Notes: generated by a model not told the origin, from the sequence alone. A stretch of 64,000 nucleotides of DNA from JAIBCM01 sp041395165 (GCA_041395165.1 JAWLBA010000006.1:31961-95960); one strand, 5' to 3'. Shown: positions 1 to 10,782, counted from the first letter of the stretch. A program made the numbers and translations.

Positions 1-1592
1 ACACCACTAATTTTAAAAGCGGGACGCAAATCTTTGCTAATGAGAATGGGATCACCTAAATGAAAGCTATTACTTCCTTCATTGACAACAGGGATAGAGT
101 AGAGACTGGATTTAACGCGTTGGAAAAGATTGGTGCGGTCGGCGCCTACGATTTTACCCGTTTGACCGATTTCCAGAGGTTGAAACTGGTAGCTAATAAC
201 GCCATCATCTTTACGTGCTAAAGTTAACCCTAACTGACTTTTATTTTGTGAAATAATGTCGACTAAGCCATCTTGGTTTAAGTCGGTGGTAGCGACAACC
301 TTATATTTGGGGCGAATGACATCTCCAGAAAGAGTGATGGAATTGCTGATGAGGAAACTATTGGAAAAAGCCATGATAGAAAGAAAAGTGTCTTGTTGCA
401 ATAAAAGGTCTGCTTGTTGATCACCGGTAAACTCATTGATGGCTACCGCTTTGTTTTTTTTGGGAATAAGCCCAGCAAAGGATGCGCCTTGTGGTGCTTC
501 ATTAATCATCTGTAATACATAAATTTTGCGCCCTTTGGAAGTTACGATATCGGTATAATGATCGCCTGTAACATCGGTAATGAATCCAGGCAAAGTATCG
601 AGAATCAATCCCCAGTCATCAAGAACGCCTTCGTCCAAAGCAACATCGTCAAAAATTCTCAATGTCCAAGTTCCATTAGGATCTTCGCCGCGAAATGCAG
701 CTAGGGACCCTTCTGGAATGAGAAATTCTATCGGCGTAGAATTAGTATAGCGTGCAGTGGTAGCAAGTATCGTCGCTTGATCATCCCAGATTGTACCATT
801 AAAAACATCAGTTTTATTTTCACCATTATCGGTGGTTAAGGTAACCGTTGTGCCTTCTGGTGAAGTGAGGTAAACATCAAGATCTGAATTAAATGTGTGT
901 CGTAGCCAGGTTTGAACCTTAATGTTAGAAAGGTAAGGGCCAACATTGGTGACTTCTAAGAAAAATGCATTGCTAGATAAGCTGGGGATAGGGGCTGGCA
1001 AATTAGTGCCAGTTACAGAATTGGCGGCGAAAAATGCAGTAGTTCGTGTGGTGGAGTTGCCTACTAAAGTGGTTACAGATAAAGTGGCGCTGCTGCAAAA
1101 GCCGCTCATGCCCGTTTCACGATCAATAATAATTAATTGCCAGGTGCCTTCGGGATTTTCTTTGAAGCAAGCATCGAATGAGCCTTCAGGAGTGACTGTG
1201 GCCGGAGAAACGCCATTGGTAACAACATAATCAGTAATAGGAGTAGGCGCCTGACTTTCCCACGATAAATTATTAAAAAGATCCGCGCTATTGGTAGTGC
1301 CGTTTCTCAAGCTTAAAGGCATAGAAGTTCCTTGCGGAGATGTTAGATAAATTTCTAAGTCAGAGGGACGAGGATGCTGAAGGGCGGTGGTGAGTTTTAC
1401 ATCCCAAACGACACCTGTGGTATGATTAAGAAAAAATGTAAATTCATTGGTAGAAAGATCGGCAATAGGAGCTGATTGAGTCAAAGAAGTTGTAAAATTT
1501 AATAGAGCAGTATTAGGGGGGGGCGTTTCTGAGAGAGCGAAACTTTTTGCAAAGGATGCAAAAAGTAAAAATGTAAAAGTAAGCCATTTCAT
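1..1592 (-). CDS. Secreted P-domain protein, short type (3' end outside window)
   Basis: The reading frame opens at an ATG at 1592-1590 with a clear signal peptide (MKWLTFTFLLFASFAKSFA) and stays open to the window edge, so the C-terminus is missing. Two P-domains (proprotein convertase type) follow. Each carries the sequence D-L-(E/D)-x-Y-L-T-S-P-(Q/E)-G-T, a TIWDDQA-like turn and a P-E-G-S-L-x-A-F-R-G-E-(D/N)-P-(N/E)-G-T-W signature. After about residue 330 comes an FG-GAP/VCBS-like region with DVTGDHYTDIV and DLNQDGLVDII, putative calcium-binding loops. It is collinear with the short-type protein at 5034-6779. It starts 11 nt downstream of the long-type gene, so the two are probably co-transcribed. 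P-domains normally sit beside a subtilase catalytic domain; none is present here, so a binding or surface role is inferred rather than proteolysis. Confidence 0.85.
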   Translation of the reverse strand, partial: MKWLTFTFLLFASFAKSFALSETPPPNTALLNFTTSLTQSAPIADLSTNEFTFFLNHTTGVVWDVKLTTALQHPRPSDLEIYLTSPQGTSMPLSLRNGTTNSADLFNNLSWESQAPTPITDYVVTNGVSPATVTPEGSFDACFKENPEGTWQLIIIDRETGMSGFCSSATLSVTTLVGNSTTRTTAFFAANSVTGTNLPAPIPSLSSNAFFLEVTNVGPYLSNIKVQTWLRHTFNSDLDVYLTSPEGTTVTLTTDNGENKTDVFNGTIWDDQATILATTARYTNSTPIEFLIPEGSLAAFRGEDPNGTWTLRIFDDVALDEGVLDDWGLILDTLPGFITDVTGDHYTDIVTSKGRKIYVLQMINEAPQGASFAGLIPKKNKAVAINEFTGDQQADLLLQQDTFLSIMAFSNSFLISNSITLSGDVIRPKYKVVATTDLNQDGLVDIISQNKSQLGLTLARKDDGVISYQFQPLEIGQTGKIVGADRTNLFQRVKSSLYSIPVVNEGSNSFHLGDPILISKDLRPAFKISG

Positions 1593-1603
1593 AAAGTAAA
1601 AAC

Positions 1604-4600
1604 TTATTTAGGCCCAGCGGCCTTGCCTAAAGTGAGATCGGCTCGATTGGTGCAAAGATAGCCAAAGGCTCCATTTAAATTGAGAGGTCCATAACCAATT
1701 TTATTTCCTTCTTGTGTGATTAATTCTAAACCGGGTTTTTTTAGGATATCGGCTACGCCACGAATTTTAAGAGAAGATTTTAATCCATTACCGATTAAAG
1801 TTATAGTGGAGGTAAAGTTGTTGCTTTCAATGCCAATCGTGGTGGCATACAGAAGGCCTTTTTTACGGGTTAAAATTTTACCATCAGCAATGCCCACGAT
1901 TTTTCCATATTTTTTAAAAGTATTTGTGAGAGGAATAGGGCTAAATTCGGGACCTAAAAAGGCTTGCACGCTTTTATGCCGGCCTTGGATAAGGAGATCA
2001 TTGTAACCATCGCGATTTAAATCACCGCTAGCAACGAGTTTCTCTTTGCGATCGGTAAGTGTAGGAAGAGCTAGTGGAGCGTCGCTAAAACTACTACCAT
2101 TAGCTCCAACAACTTTAGCAAACAATTGAGTTCTATTTTGAAGAATGACACAAACCATTTGATTGGATTGACCCGGAATAGCGAAATAATTGGCAGCTAC
2201 AATTTTATGTTTGGCAGGCAAGTTTCCTAGGGTAATAGGTGCGCTTAAGCTTTTACCATCTTCTTGTTTTAAAAGATAGGCTACCTTACCTTTTTGTCCA
2301 AAAATATAGTCGTTACCCTTGGTAAAGTTGGAAGGAGGCAAGGGTTTGGGATTGTGAGGGAAACCATCGATGGGAGGTAATGCACTGAGATAGCTATTAA
2401 TTTGCAGGCTCCATGCTAGCAAGCTACCTGTATTGCCTCCGGCTTTGGTATCGCTAATGGATAAGGTCCATTTGCCATTGGGATTTTCACCGCGAAATGG
2501 GGATAAAGCACCTTCGGGGATGAGCAAAGGTTGGGCCTGACCGTTCACAAAATTAACGCCTGTGACACGAAGATCACCTGGTGCTCGATCATTCCACAGC
2601 GTACCATTAAACACATCTGCGTTATCACCACCATTACCTGTGGAAAGAATAACAGTTTTACCTGAAGGAGCAGTGAGTTTCAGATTAAGCTCTCCTGATT
2701 TAGGATGTGTGATTTTAGTAAAAACTTTGATTTGTTCAATGACATTGCCAATGTCAGCCACATTGATTTCAGAAATTTTAGTTTCTAAGTCGTTAATTGC
2801 TATAGTTTCTGTATTGGTAAAACTTTTTTCCTTCGTAGTTACCTCACCTGCAGCAGTAACTATTTGTAGGATATTGCTGGCAATAGCTCCTGTTGTACCA
2901 ATAATGTTTTCTTGAATAGGGCTATCACCATCTAACCAATGTTGTATTCCTTTGATGGGTTGATTATCTCGCCCATCTAGGATAGTTAATTTCCAGACAC
3001 CATTGGGGTTTATACCTTTGAATATATCAAATGAGCCTTCTGGAATTAATTGGAAATGGGGCAGATTGCCGATAAGGTAATCTTCATCAGCAACTGGTAA
3101 CACAGCTTGATCGTCCCAAAGGGTTCCATTAAAAACCTGGCTATAAGGGGGTGGAATAAAGTTCGAAAAAAGGAAAGACGGGAGTATTGTTGGGTTGATT
3201 AACATTTTGGTCGAGCATGAAAATTTCATCAAAAGGTCCGTGCTGATAACCGTTTTTGCTTGAAATAATAACTTCTTCTCCTGAAGGAGCGGTTAATTTT
3301 AATTCCAAATCTTTACTAGAGGGGTGAGTAAAGAAAGTAGTTAGGTTTGCGCTCCAAACTGTGCCAGGTAGATTTTCCACGTTGAATTGAATTTCTTTTG
3401 GTTGAAAATTGAGAATTTGCGTGGCTTGCGCATTGGTAAAAGTAAAAACAGATGTTGTTATTTCGGGCGGGGCAGAAGGGATGGGCAATGCAGCAGGTGG
3501 TTGGATGGGGTTGATATAGGTGTTGAAACGTAGTCCCCATTTTAAAAGTTGGCCGGAGCTATTATTACCTGCTTGATCAGTTACAGTTAGAGTCCATTTT
3601 CCGTTTGGGTTTTCTCCGCGAAATGCTGCCAATTTACCCTCTGGAATCATAGTGTGTTTTGTGACATTATCTTGACAAATTGCGTCTGTGATGGGCGTTA
3701 CAGCTTGATCATCCCAAAGTGTATCAGTGAATAAATTTTTTAAGTTACCGCCATTATTGGCTGAAATCAGAATGATTTTTGGGAAGGAGAAGTTAAAGAA
3801 ATTTTTAAATCACCACAAAAGTTGTGTTGTAGTTCGGTGAAGAGTTCTAGCTCATTAAGATTATTTCCTAAGTTCGTTACAATAATATCTGAGCTGGTAA
3901 CAGAGGCATCTTGGATTGCAGTTTGAATACTGTTAGTAGCAAAAGCCCATTTGAAAGGATGATTTTCGGTAAGACTAGTGATGTGCAATGTGGCACTGAT
4001 TAGCTCTTGATCCTCGTTATTTATTGGTAGCTCTGAATCAGCTTTTGAGCCTAAAGAAAAAATCATAACCAGTTTCATCAAGATTAGGATCATAAAATAA
4101 GAAAGTATGATCACAAGTGATTAAACTACCCCACTGAAATTGCATTTGTTTGTTATCACAAACGAAGTCGATTTGGTATTGCCCTGGAGGACCAGGCAAA
4201 ATAGCAATTGGAAATCCTTCATCATCATTAGTCCACTCCCATGTTTCAGTGCCTGTAACTGTGATTTTGGTATCAGGAGTTTTATCAATAATGGTCAATT
4301 TCCAGAAACCATTGGGGTTTTCCCCGCGAAAAGCATCCAAAGCACCCTCGGGCTGTAGGGTGGGTTGTTGTGATTGAGCCATGGTAGAATATTGAACTTG
4401 TCCAACAGTTAACTCCGCTTGATCGTCCCAGAGGGTTCCATTGAGCACTTCGTTGAAAAATTGAAGATTAAAATCACCGAAGGGAAAATCAGGTTTGGCG
4501 TTAGGGGGAACAGTATTGGTATGCAACACGGCTAGATCACTAACAATATTCGTTTGTTGCATGGCTTTGCCTTCATGCGACATGAGAGTTACGCTTTTCC

Positions 4601-4877
4601 CAGATGGACTTGTTAAAATGATAGTTAAATCATTTGGTGTGAAATGCTTAATAAAAGTTTCTAGATCTATATCCCAAACGTTACCTTCCACTCCCTGAAC
4701 ATTAAAAGTAACCTCCATGGGATCGCCATTCATAGGAATTGGCAGAGGTTGATTTTGGTCAAAAACGACGCTTTTTGAAGAAACATTATTTCCATTTGGA
4801 GGTTGGGGTGACACCGCCATTGCTGAGTAAGACAATGTCAGTATACAAAACACAGCTAAATAAATTTTCCTTGGCAT
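1604..4877 (-). pseudogene. Secreted multi-P-domain protein, long type, frame-disrupted
   Basis: This is a paralogue of the intact long-type gene at 6814-10143. It begins with a signal peptide (MPRKIYLAVFCILTLSYSAMA) and can be followed through four P-domains and an FG-GAP-like C-terminal part ending in LTLGKAAGPK. Three single-base indels break the frame. There is one base too many in the A6 run at 4057-4062, one too few in the G3 run at 3781-3783, and one too many in the A6 run at 3166-3171. Correcting them gives one frame of about 1090 aa, close to the 1109 aa of the paralogue. The remaining open pieces are 4877-4038, 4114-3767, about 3766-3141 and 3232-1604. No coding residues appear to be missing, so this is either a very young pseudogene or residual sequencing error. 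Confidence 0.8.
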
Positions 4878-5033
4878 AACAATAAAAACAATTGGGCAAT
4901 TTATTCACATTTTGTCAAAAAGAAAGTGAAATGATGTAAAAATAATGTAAAAATAAAATAATTTTCTAGATTAGAAAAACTTATGTAACAATGTCTGGAT
5001 GAAAAGATTAGCAGCTTTAAAATTTTGAGAATT

Positions 5034-6779
5034 TTATTTGGGACCTATAACTTTACCGAGGTTGCCTCGGCCATGGCCTTTATAGAAGGGTTTAATATGG
5101 CGTGCTACATTAGTTGGGCCATACGCGATTGCAGAACCTTGTTGAATAATGAATTCACTGCCGGGGTTTAAGGGAGATAACTCAGCAACTCCTTTGATTT
5201 TAAAAGAAGGACGAATATCAGAACTTATTATAACTGGCTCTCCCAAGTGAAAACTATTACTGCCCTCATAAACAATTGGGATAGAGTAGAGAGTGGATTT
5301 GATTCGTTGAAAAAGATTGGTGCGATTTATACCAACAATAGTCCCGCTTTGTCCTATTTCGAGTTGTTGGAATTGGTAAGTGACTGCATTTTCTTTTTTA
5401 TGGGTAAGCGTAACGCCTAGTTGGCTTTTGTTTTGTGAAATGAAATCAATCAACCCATCTTGATTTAAATCGGATGTAGCAACAACTTGATAGTTGGGAT
5501 CAAGTGTGACTCCTAAGTCGATAGGATTGTTAATGAGATAACTATTAGAGAAAGCCATGATTGTGAGAAAAGTATCATGTTGCAATAAAAGGTCTGCTTG
5601 TTGATCACCTGTAAATTCATTGACTGCAACAGGTTTATATTTTTTGTTAGGAATAAAACCGGCTAGTAAAGCGCCTCCGATTGGAGCACCATTTTTCATT
5701 GGAATCACATAAACCGATTTTTTCTTTACGGTGACAATATCAGTAAAATCATCGCCCGTTACATCGGTGATCAATCCTGGTAAAGTTTCAAAAATCAGAC
5801 TCCATTTTTCTAGCGTTCCGGTATCAAATTCCGTATCGTCGACAATAAGTAAAGACCATTTTCCATTAGGATTTTCTCCTTTGCAAGCAGACAAAGCTCC
5901 TTCAGGAACCAAATATTCATAAGGGACGTTATTCGTAAAGGTGGCTTGGGTAACCAGGGTCGAGGCGTGATCGTCCCAAGTTGTCCCATAAAAAATGTTG
6001 GCTTTCTTTTGACCGTTATCTGTGGTAAGAGGCATGAAGGTGCCAGCAGGTGAAATTAAATAAATATCTAAGTCAGAGCAAATGGGATGCTGGAGCCAGG
6101 TTTGCACTTTGACTTGAGCCAAAAAATGTCCGATATTGGTGACCGTTACAGTAAAGAGATTGTTTTCTTGATCGAGATCGAGCAAGCTGGCCGGATTGGT
6201 GACCGTGACCGCGTAGGTGTGGGTAATATCAAGATCGGTCATAGTTGCAACAGTGAGTGTGGCATTGGATAAAAAACCGCTGTAACCTGATTTTGTGTCA
6301 ACGACTGATAGTTGCCAAGCGCCCTCGGGATTTTCTCCTTCGAATTTATCTAAGGAGCCTTCAGGAATTAAAGCGGTTTTTGCGCCATTGTTGGCAATCA
6401 CATAATCAGAAAGAGGAATTTGCGCCTGGTCGTCGAAAAGTAATGGGTTAAAGAGATCGGCGTAATTAGTTGGACCATTGCCTACTGTTAAAGTTACGCG
6501 TGTGCCTTGGGGGGAGGTTAGATAAATTTCTAAATCAGAAGGACGCGCATGAAAAAGTGAAATATCAAGATTAACGTCCCAAACTGCTCCTGTGGTATTA
6601 TTCAAAAAGAAAGTTCCAAAGTTGGTTGAAGAGTCAGCGATAACTGTGGGTTGATCGAGCAAGGTGCTAAAGGTAAAGAGCGCAGAATTAGGTGCGGGTT
6701 GCGAAATGGGAGCTGCTTCTGACACATAGACCGATGAAAGCATCAAACCAATCAAGAGGTATTGAAAACAATTTTTCAT
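5034..6779 (-). CDS. Secreted P-domain protein, short type
   Basis: An intact protein of about 581 aa. I place the start at the ATG at 6779 because it gives a clean signal peptide (MKNCFQYLLIGLMLSSVYVSEA). The frame extends 16 codons further upstream to 6827, but that would overlap the preceding gene and precede the signal peptide. Two P-domains follow (about residues 30-180 and 200-335), each with the P-E-G-(S/A)-L, G-E-N-P-(E/N)-G-x-W and G-x-L-x-x-W/A signatures. An FG-GAP-like region (about 340-570) contains DVTGDDFTDIVTV and DLNQDGLIDFI. The C-terminus GNLGKVIGPK resembles the ends of the long-type proteins. No protease domain, lipobox or LPXTG is visible. Secreted or cell-surface location is inferred from the signal peptide. 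Confidence 0.85.
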   Translation of the reverse strand: MKNCFQYLLIGLMLSSVYVSEAAPISQPAPNSALFTFSTLLDQPTVIADSSTNFGTFFLNNTTGAVWDVNLDISLFHARPSDLEIYLTSPQGTRVTLTVGNGPTNYADLFNPLLFDDQAQIPLSDYVIANNGAKTALIPEGSLDKFEGENPEGAWQLSVVDTKSGYSGFLSNATLTVATMTDLDITHTYAVTVTNPASLLDLDQENNLFTVTVTNIGHFLAQVKVQTWLQHPICSDLDIYLISPAGTFMPLTTDNGQKKANIFYGTTWDDHASTLVTQATFTNNVPYEYLVPEGALSACKGENPNGKWSLLIVDDTEFDTGTLEKWSLIFETLPGLITDVTGDDFTDIVTVKKKSVYVIPMKNGAPIGGALLAGFIPNKKYKPVAVNEFTGDQQADLLLQHDTFLTIMAFSNSYLINNPIDLGVTLDPNYQVVATSDLNQDGLIDFISQNKSQLGVTLTHKKENAVTYQFQQLEIGQSGTIVGINRTNLFQRIKSTLYSIPIVYEGSNSFHLGEPVIISSDIRPSFKIKGVAELSPLNPGSEFIIQQGSAIAYGPTNVARHIKPFYKGHGRGNLGKVIGPK

Positions 6780-6813
6780 TGAGCAAAAATTACAATTTCT
6801 AGTTTTTTGATCA

Positions 6814-9800
6814 TTAACGTGGTCCAACTGCTTTACCCATATTCAAGTCACTTTGATTAGTGTAGATAAAACCAAAAGGGCCATTTAAATTTAAAGGGCC
6901 ATAACCAATTCGTTTCCCATTTTGAATGATGAGCTCTAATCCTTGAGATTCCAGAATATCAGCAACTCCGCAAACTTTGAGTGAGGCTTTTAATCCATTG
7001 GCAAGAATTTCCGGTGGAGCAACAAAATCATTGGTTTTAGTCGGAAGCGAAGTGGCATAGAGAAGATTTCGTTTTCTTGATAAGATTCTATTACCTACTA
7101 CACCCACTACTTTGCCTAATTTTCTAAAATTATTAGTGAGAGGTTGTGAAGAGGGAAAGTCGGGACCGTAAAGCACAGTAACTGCTCTATGTTTTCCTTG
7201 TACAATTAAATCATTATAACCATCCTCATCTATGTCACCACTCGCCACTACTTTATCTTTTCGTTCAGTTAGGGCAGGAATATATAAAGGCGCATTATTC
7301 AAAGTAGCACCATCTTCTCCAACTTCTTTTGCAGTTAACTCATTTTTATATTGTAGGATTAAACACAAAATTGGGTTAGGGGAGTCAAGAACAGAAAAAT
7401 AATTGGCAGCAACAATTTTATGTTTTTGGGGTAATTCCGATATTGCTCTAGGCTTTTCTATTAGTGTTCCATCATGTTGTTTGAGAAGAAAAGCATTTCT
7501 ACTTTTTTGTCCAAAAATATAAGCATTGCCCTGGGTATAAGGAGGAGCAGGCGGCGGAGGAGGAGGGGGAGGATAGTCAACAATGGGAGGTAGGAAAGCG
7601 GCATAAGCTGTAATGAGCAATCCCCATTCTCCTAAGATTCCTGCAGCTTGATGATCCGTAACGGTAAGAGTCCATGTCCCATTGGGATCTTCGCCACGGA
7701 AAAGTGCTAAAGCGCCTTCAGGTACCAAAAGGGATTCGGTTTGATTATTGAAATTTAAATCGGTAACTCGCAAATCAGTCGAAGCACGGTCATCCCATAT
7801 CGTTCCCAGAAAAGCATCAGGCGTATTGCCGCCATTGCCTGTCGATAAAACAACTTTTTTCCCTGAAGGTGAAGTTAGGGTAAGATCAAGATTGCCTGAG
7901 GCAGGATGTGAAATTTTGGTGTAAACTCTAACTTGCTCTAATCTATTGCCTACCCCACTAACTACAAACTCTGAAGCTAAAGGAGTATCGGTTAAAAGTT
8001 GATCCACGACATTGGTGAAACCCCAGTCTTTAGTTTCTGAATCACCTTGAGCGACTGTGAGACGCAAGGAACAGTTGGTAACCAAGCCTTCAGTAAGGTA
8101 GCTTGTCATTTGTTGAACTGATTGGTTGAACCATTTAGAGGTTCCCGAAACAGGTTGATTGTCACGAGTGTCTTGAATTTCTAGTTTCCAATCTCCATTA
8201 GGATCAATACCTCGAAAAATATCCATAGCGCCTTCGGGTGCTACTGATCCCAAAGGCAGATCCGAATAGTAATCGGCGTCGGTGATGGGCAATGGAGCTT
8301 CATCATTCCAGCTGACGCCATTTAATAAATTGCTATAAGCGGGTAGTACAAAATTATCAAAAGGGAAAGGTGGAGTGATATTGGGAGGATCAGCTTCATT
8401 ATAGTCTAAGATAAAGTTTTGTGGAAAATAATTTTCTGGAAAAGGCCCGCGTTGAAATCCATTGTCTGACGAGAGCACCGCTTTTTTCCCATCGGGCGAA
8501 ACGAGAGAAATCATTAGATCTTTTGTGGAAGTGTGTTGAATGAATGCAGTAAGATCCACATCCCAAACCGATCCTTGCAATCCAGAAACTTTAAAGGGAA
8601 TCATAGCGGTAGAAAAATTTTGAATGCTGTGCGGTTGATAGTTCGTATAAGAAACCGTTTGTAATACGATACTGTTAGGAGCTTTAGGGGAGGGTGGTAT
8701 AGTGAAAGAAGACTTTGGTTTTACGTATGTAGTTAAACGTAAGCCCCATTCATCGAGTTTTCCAAAGCTGTTAGGATTATTGCCGTCTTCATCCAAAATA
8801 TTAAGAGTCCAATTTCCATTGGGATTCTCACCCAGAAAAAGCGCTAAAGCGCCTTCTGGAATCAAAGAACGCTTGGCGATATTATTGAAGTAAATGGCAT
8901 CGGTGGCTGGAGTAACCGCTTGATCATCCCAAAAGGTATTAGCGAAAACGTTATTAGGACTGCCTCCATTGTTGCCTGATAGTAAAGCTGTTTTACCAGA
9001 GGGAGAGGTCAGCGAAATTCTTAAGTCACCTGGCTGATTGTGATCAATATCTGTATAAACTTCTAGCTCTTTAATATTTTGTCCTTGGTTGGTGATAGTT
9101 AAAATAGAATTAATTAGAGAATTGTTGATAATATTTTGATTCAAGGTGGCAACTGTATTAGTCCACTGAATCGGATGAGTTCCTTTTGCCGTGGTAATAA
9201 TGAGACTGCAATTGGTGATGTTTTGAGGGTCACCATAATCTTTAAAGGATTGAAATTGAGGTTGGCTATAAAGCTTAAAATCAAAGTTATAATGATCAAC
9301 AGGTTGTATTGGAGGCCAACAATTAACCGGCTCAAGCTGTGTGAAAAGATAATTATTGGAACATCCCTCTAAAGAGCCCCAATTATATTTTGCTGTTATG
9401 TAGCTGCAAACTTGATCAGTGCTCGTGAAAGGAAGACAGGGATGTATAGGGAATTCATCACTCCACTCCCAAAAAAATCTGCCCCTGATAACTTGGCTTG
9501 GATCTTTTGATTGAATAGACAGTTTCCATTGACCGTTTGGATTTTCTCCAGTGAATACACTTAAAGAGCCTTCCGGAGCTAAGCTGGGATAATTGACCTT
9601 ATTGGTAATGCCATATTCTGCTTCAGTAACAGGTAGAGAAGCTTGATCGTCCCACAAAGTTCCATTAAGAACTGTATAATAAAAGTTAGTACTGAGATTA
9701 AATTGGTCGATAGCTTCTTGAAAGGGATAAGACTCGTTAGGTTCCATATCTGGTGGAACACCACCTTTCTTTTTGGCATATTTAGGCATCACATAATGGC

Positions 9801-10143
9801 TTTTTATTTTTTTGCCTTCATGGGACATTAGTATCGTTTGTTTACCAGATGGACTTTTCAAGATCATTGTCAAACTTTGAGGATCAGCATACTGAATAAA
9901 GGTTTGTACATCGATATCCCAAATAGTTTTCTCTAAGCCTTGAACGTCGAATGTAATTTCAGCAATACCGTTAGTGGTGATATTAACTGGTTGATCAAAA
10001 GTATGCTTGGTGGTTTGCGTGATGATTTGACTCGGTGGTTGTGGGCTGATGGCAGAAAGCCGATAGGGAATAAATGAAACCCACAAAAATGAAAAAATTA
10101 AAGAAAATAGTTTGACTTTTAACTTTTTAAAGAGTGAATTCAT
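6814..10143 (-). CDS. Secreted multi-P-domain protein, long type (four P-domains)
   Basis: An intact protein of about 1109 aa when started at the ATG at 10143, which begins the hydrophobic signal region (MNSLFKKLKVKLFSLIFSFL). An upstream in-frame start at 10215 would add 24 residues ahead of that signal. Four P-domains lie at roughly residues 60-230, 345-475, 500-695 and 720-865. Each contains a S-P-(S/D)-G-K strand, W-(D/N)-D-(Q/E/R)-A and an E-G-(S/A)-(L/M)...G-(E/I)-(N/D)-P-N-G-x-W motif. A proline run (around residues 880-890) links to an FG-GAP-like region with DIDEDGYNDLI. The protein ends in LNMGKAVGPR. It is the first gene of the L-S-L-S series. Function unknown; adhesion, matrix or carbohydrate binding is conjecture. 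Confidence 0.87.
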   Translation of the reverse strand: MNSLFKKLKVKLFSLIFSFLWVSFIPYRLSAISPQPPSQIITQTTKHTFDQPVNITTNGIAEITFDVQGLEKTIWDIDVQTFIQYADPQSLTMILKSPSGKQTILMSHEGKKIKSHYVMPKYAKKKGGVPPDMEPNESYPFQEAIDQFNLSTNFYYTVLNGTLWDDQASLPVTEAEYGITNKVNYPSLAPEGSLSVFTGENPNGQWKLSIQSKDPSQVIRGRFFWEWSDEFPIHPCLPFTSTDQVCSYITAKYNWGSLEGCSNNYLFTQLEPVNCWPPIQPVDHYNFDFKLYSQPQFQSFKDYGDPQNITNCSLIITTAKGTHPIQWTNTVATLNQNIINNSLINSILTITNQGQNIKELEVYTDIDHNQPGDLRISLTSPSGKTALLSGNNGGSPNNVFANTFWDDQAVTPATDAIYFNNIAKRSLIPEGALALFLGENPNGNWTLNILDEDGNNPNSFGKLDEWGLRLTTYVKPKSSFTIPPSPKAPNSIVLQTVSYTNYQPHSIQNFSTAMIPFKVSGLQGSVWDVDLTAFIQHTSTKDLMISLVSPDGKKAVLSSDNGFQRGPFPENYFPQNFILDYNEADPPNITPPFPFDNFVLPAYSNLLNGVSWNDEAPLPITDADYYSDLPLGSVAPEGAMDIFRGIDPNGDWKLEIQDTRDNQPVSGTSKWFNQSVQQMTSYLTEGLVTNCSLRLTVAQGDSETKDWGFTNVVDQLLTDTPLASEFVVSGVGNRLEQVRVYTKISHPASGNLDLTLTSPSGKKVVLSTGNGGNTPDAFLGTIWDDRASTDLRVTDLNFNNQTESLLVPEGALALFRGEDPNGTWTLTVTDHQAAGILGEWGLLITAYAAFLPPIVDYPPPPPPPPAPPYTQGNAYIFGQKSRNAFLLKQHDGTLIEKPRAISELPQKHKIVAANYFSVLDSPNPILCLILQYKNELTAKEVGEDGATLNNAPLYIPALTERKDKVVASGDIDEDGYNDLIVQGKHRAVTVLYGPDFPSSQPLTNNFRKLGKVVGVVGNRILSRKRNLLYATSLPTKTNDFVAPPEILANGLKASLKVCGVADILESQGLELIIQNGKRIGYGPLNLNGPFGFIYTNQSDLNMGKAVGPR

Positions 10144-10258
10144 AACTAAGATTACAATTTTAGAAAAACCATCCGAATTTAGCAACTCTTTTTCAAAGAC
10201 TTTTCGAATAAACAATTAAACCGTTTCACAAAACTGCGATTTATCTTAAAATTAAGAA

Positions 10259-10636
10259 ATGCCTCGCCGTCTTGATCATATCGATTTACGTGTTCCAAAT
10301 TTAAAACAAGCTGAACCGTTTTATAATAAACTGTTGCTAGCACTAGGATTTATGCGAACGGTCGATGTTGAAGGTTGGATTCAATTCAATGTCGAAGAGG
10401 GTGTAAGTGAATTTTTTGGTGTGACCGAGAGCAAAACCCATCAGCCGAATGAAAATCGCATCGCTTTCTGGGCAACTTCCAATGAAGAAGTCGATCGTTT
10501 AGCTAAATTGCTTCACGACATCGGTGCTAAAAACATCGAAGGCCCTGGCTTTGACGAAGGACCAACTTACTATGCGGTTTTCTTTGAAGATCCTTTTGGT
10601 AATCGACTCGAAATCTGTCATCGCACTCAAAATTAG
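10259..10636 (+). CDS. VOC (glyoxalase/bleomycin-resistance fold) family protein
   Basis: A 125-residue single-module VOC protein. The family signature begins at the N-terminus (LDHIDLRVPNLKQAEPFY), and the second metal-side strand ends in FFEDPFGNRLEICHR, the usual D-P-x-G-N-x-(L/I)-E-(L/I) ending. Candidate metal ligands are H7 and the Glu of LEICH. Such proteins are lyases, dioxygenases or resistance proteins; nothing nearby fixes the substrate. It is divergent from the P-domain cluster, with about 115 nt between the two starts, and is followed by a repeat element. Confidence 0.8.
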   Translation: MPRRLDHIDLRVPNLKQAEPFYNKLLLALGFMRTVDVEGWIQFNVEEGVSEFFGVTESKTHQPNENRIAFWATSNEEVDRLAKLLHDIGAKNIEGPGFDEGPTYYAVFFEDPFGNRLEICHRTQN

Positions 10637-10655
10637 TATTTTAGCTTTTGAAGCC

Positions 10656-10718
10656 TTGTAGGGCAACCGCTCCGGTTGCCAAATTATATCAGTGGCGAGC
10701 GGAGCGCTCGCCCTACAA
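10656..10718. repeat. Nested-hairpin REP/MITE-like element
   Basis: An outer 9-bp inverted repeat, TTGTAGGGC at 10656-10664 and GCCCTACAA at 10710-10718, encloses two perfect 8-bp hairpins. These are GGCAACCG/CGGTTGCC (10662-10680, loop CTC) and GGCGAGCG/CGCTCGCC (10694-10712, loop GAG). The symmetrical cloverleaf-like layout is typical of dispersed non-coding intergenic repeats. A second element of similar architecture but different sequence lies at 14640-14765. It may also act as a transcription terminator or RNA stabiliser. Confidence 0.7.
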
Positions 10719-10782
10719 TAAATCCACTATACTATTACTCAATTTACTCTACATTCGGAAAAAAACGCAGCGAAGCTGTTAA

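Noticed and set aside
2562..2915. Plus-strand open frame inside the P-domain gene
   Set aside because: Complement of the long-type P-domain coding sequence; the minus-strand protein explains it.
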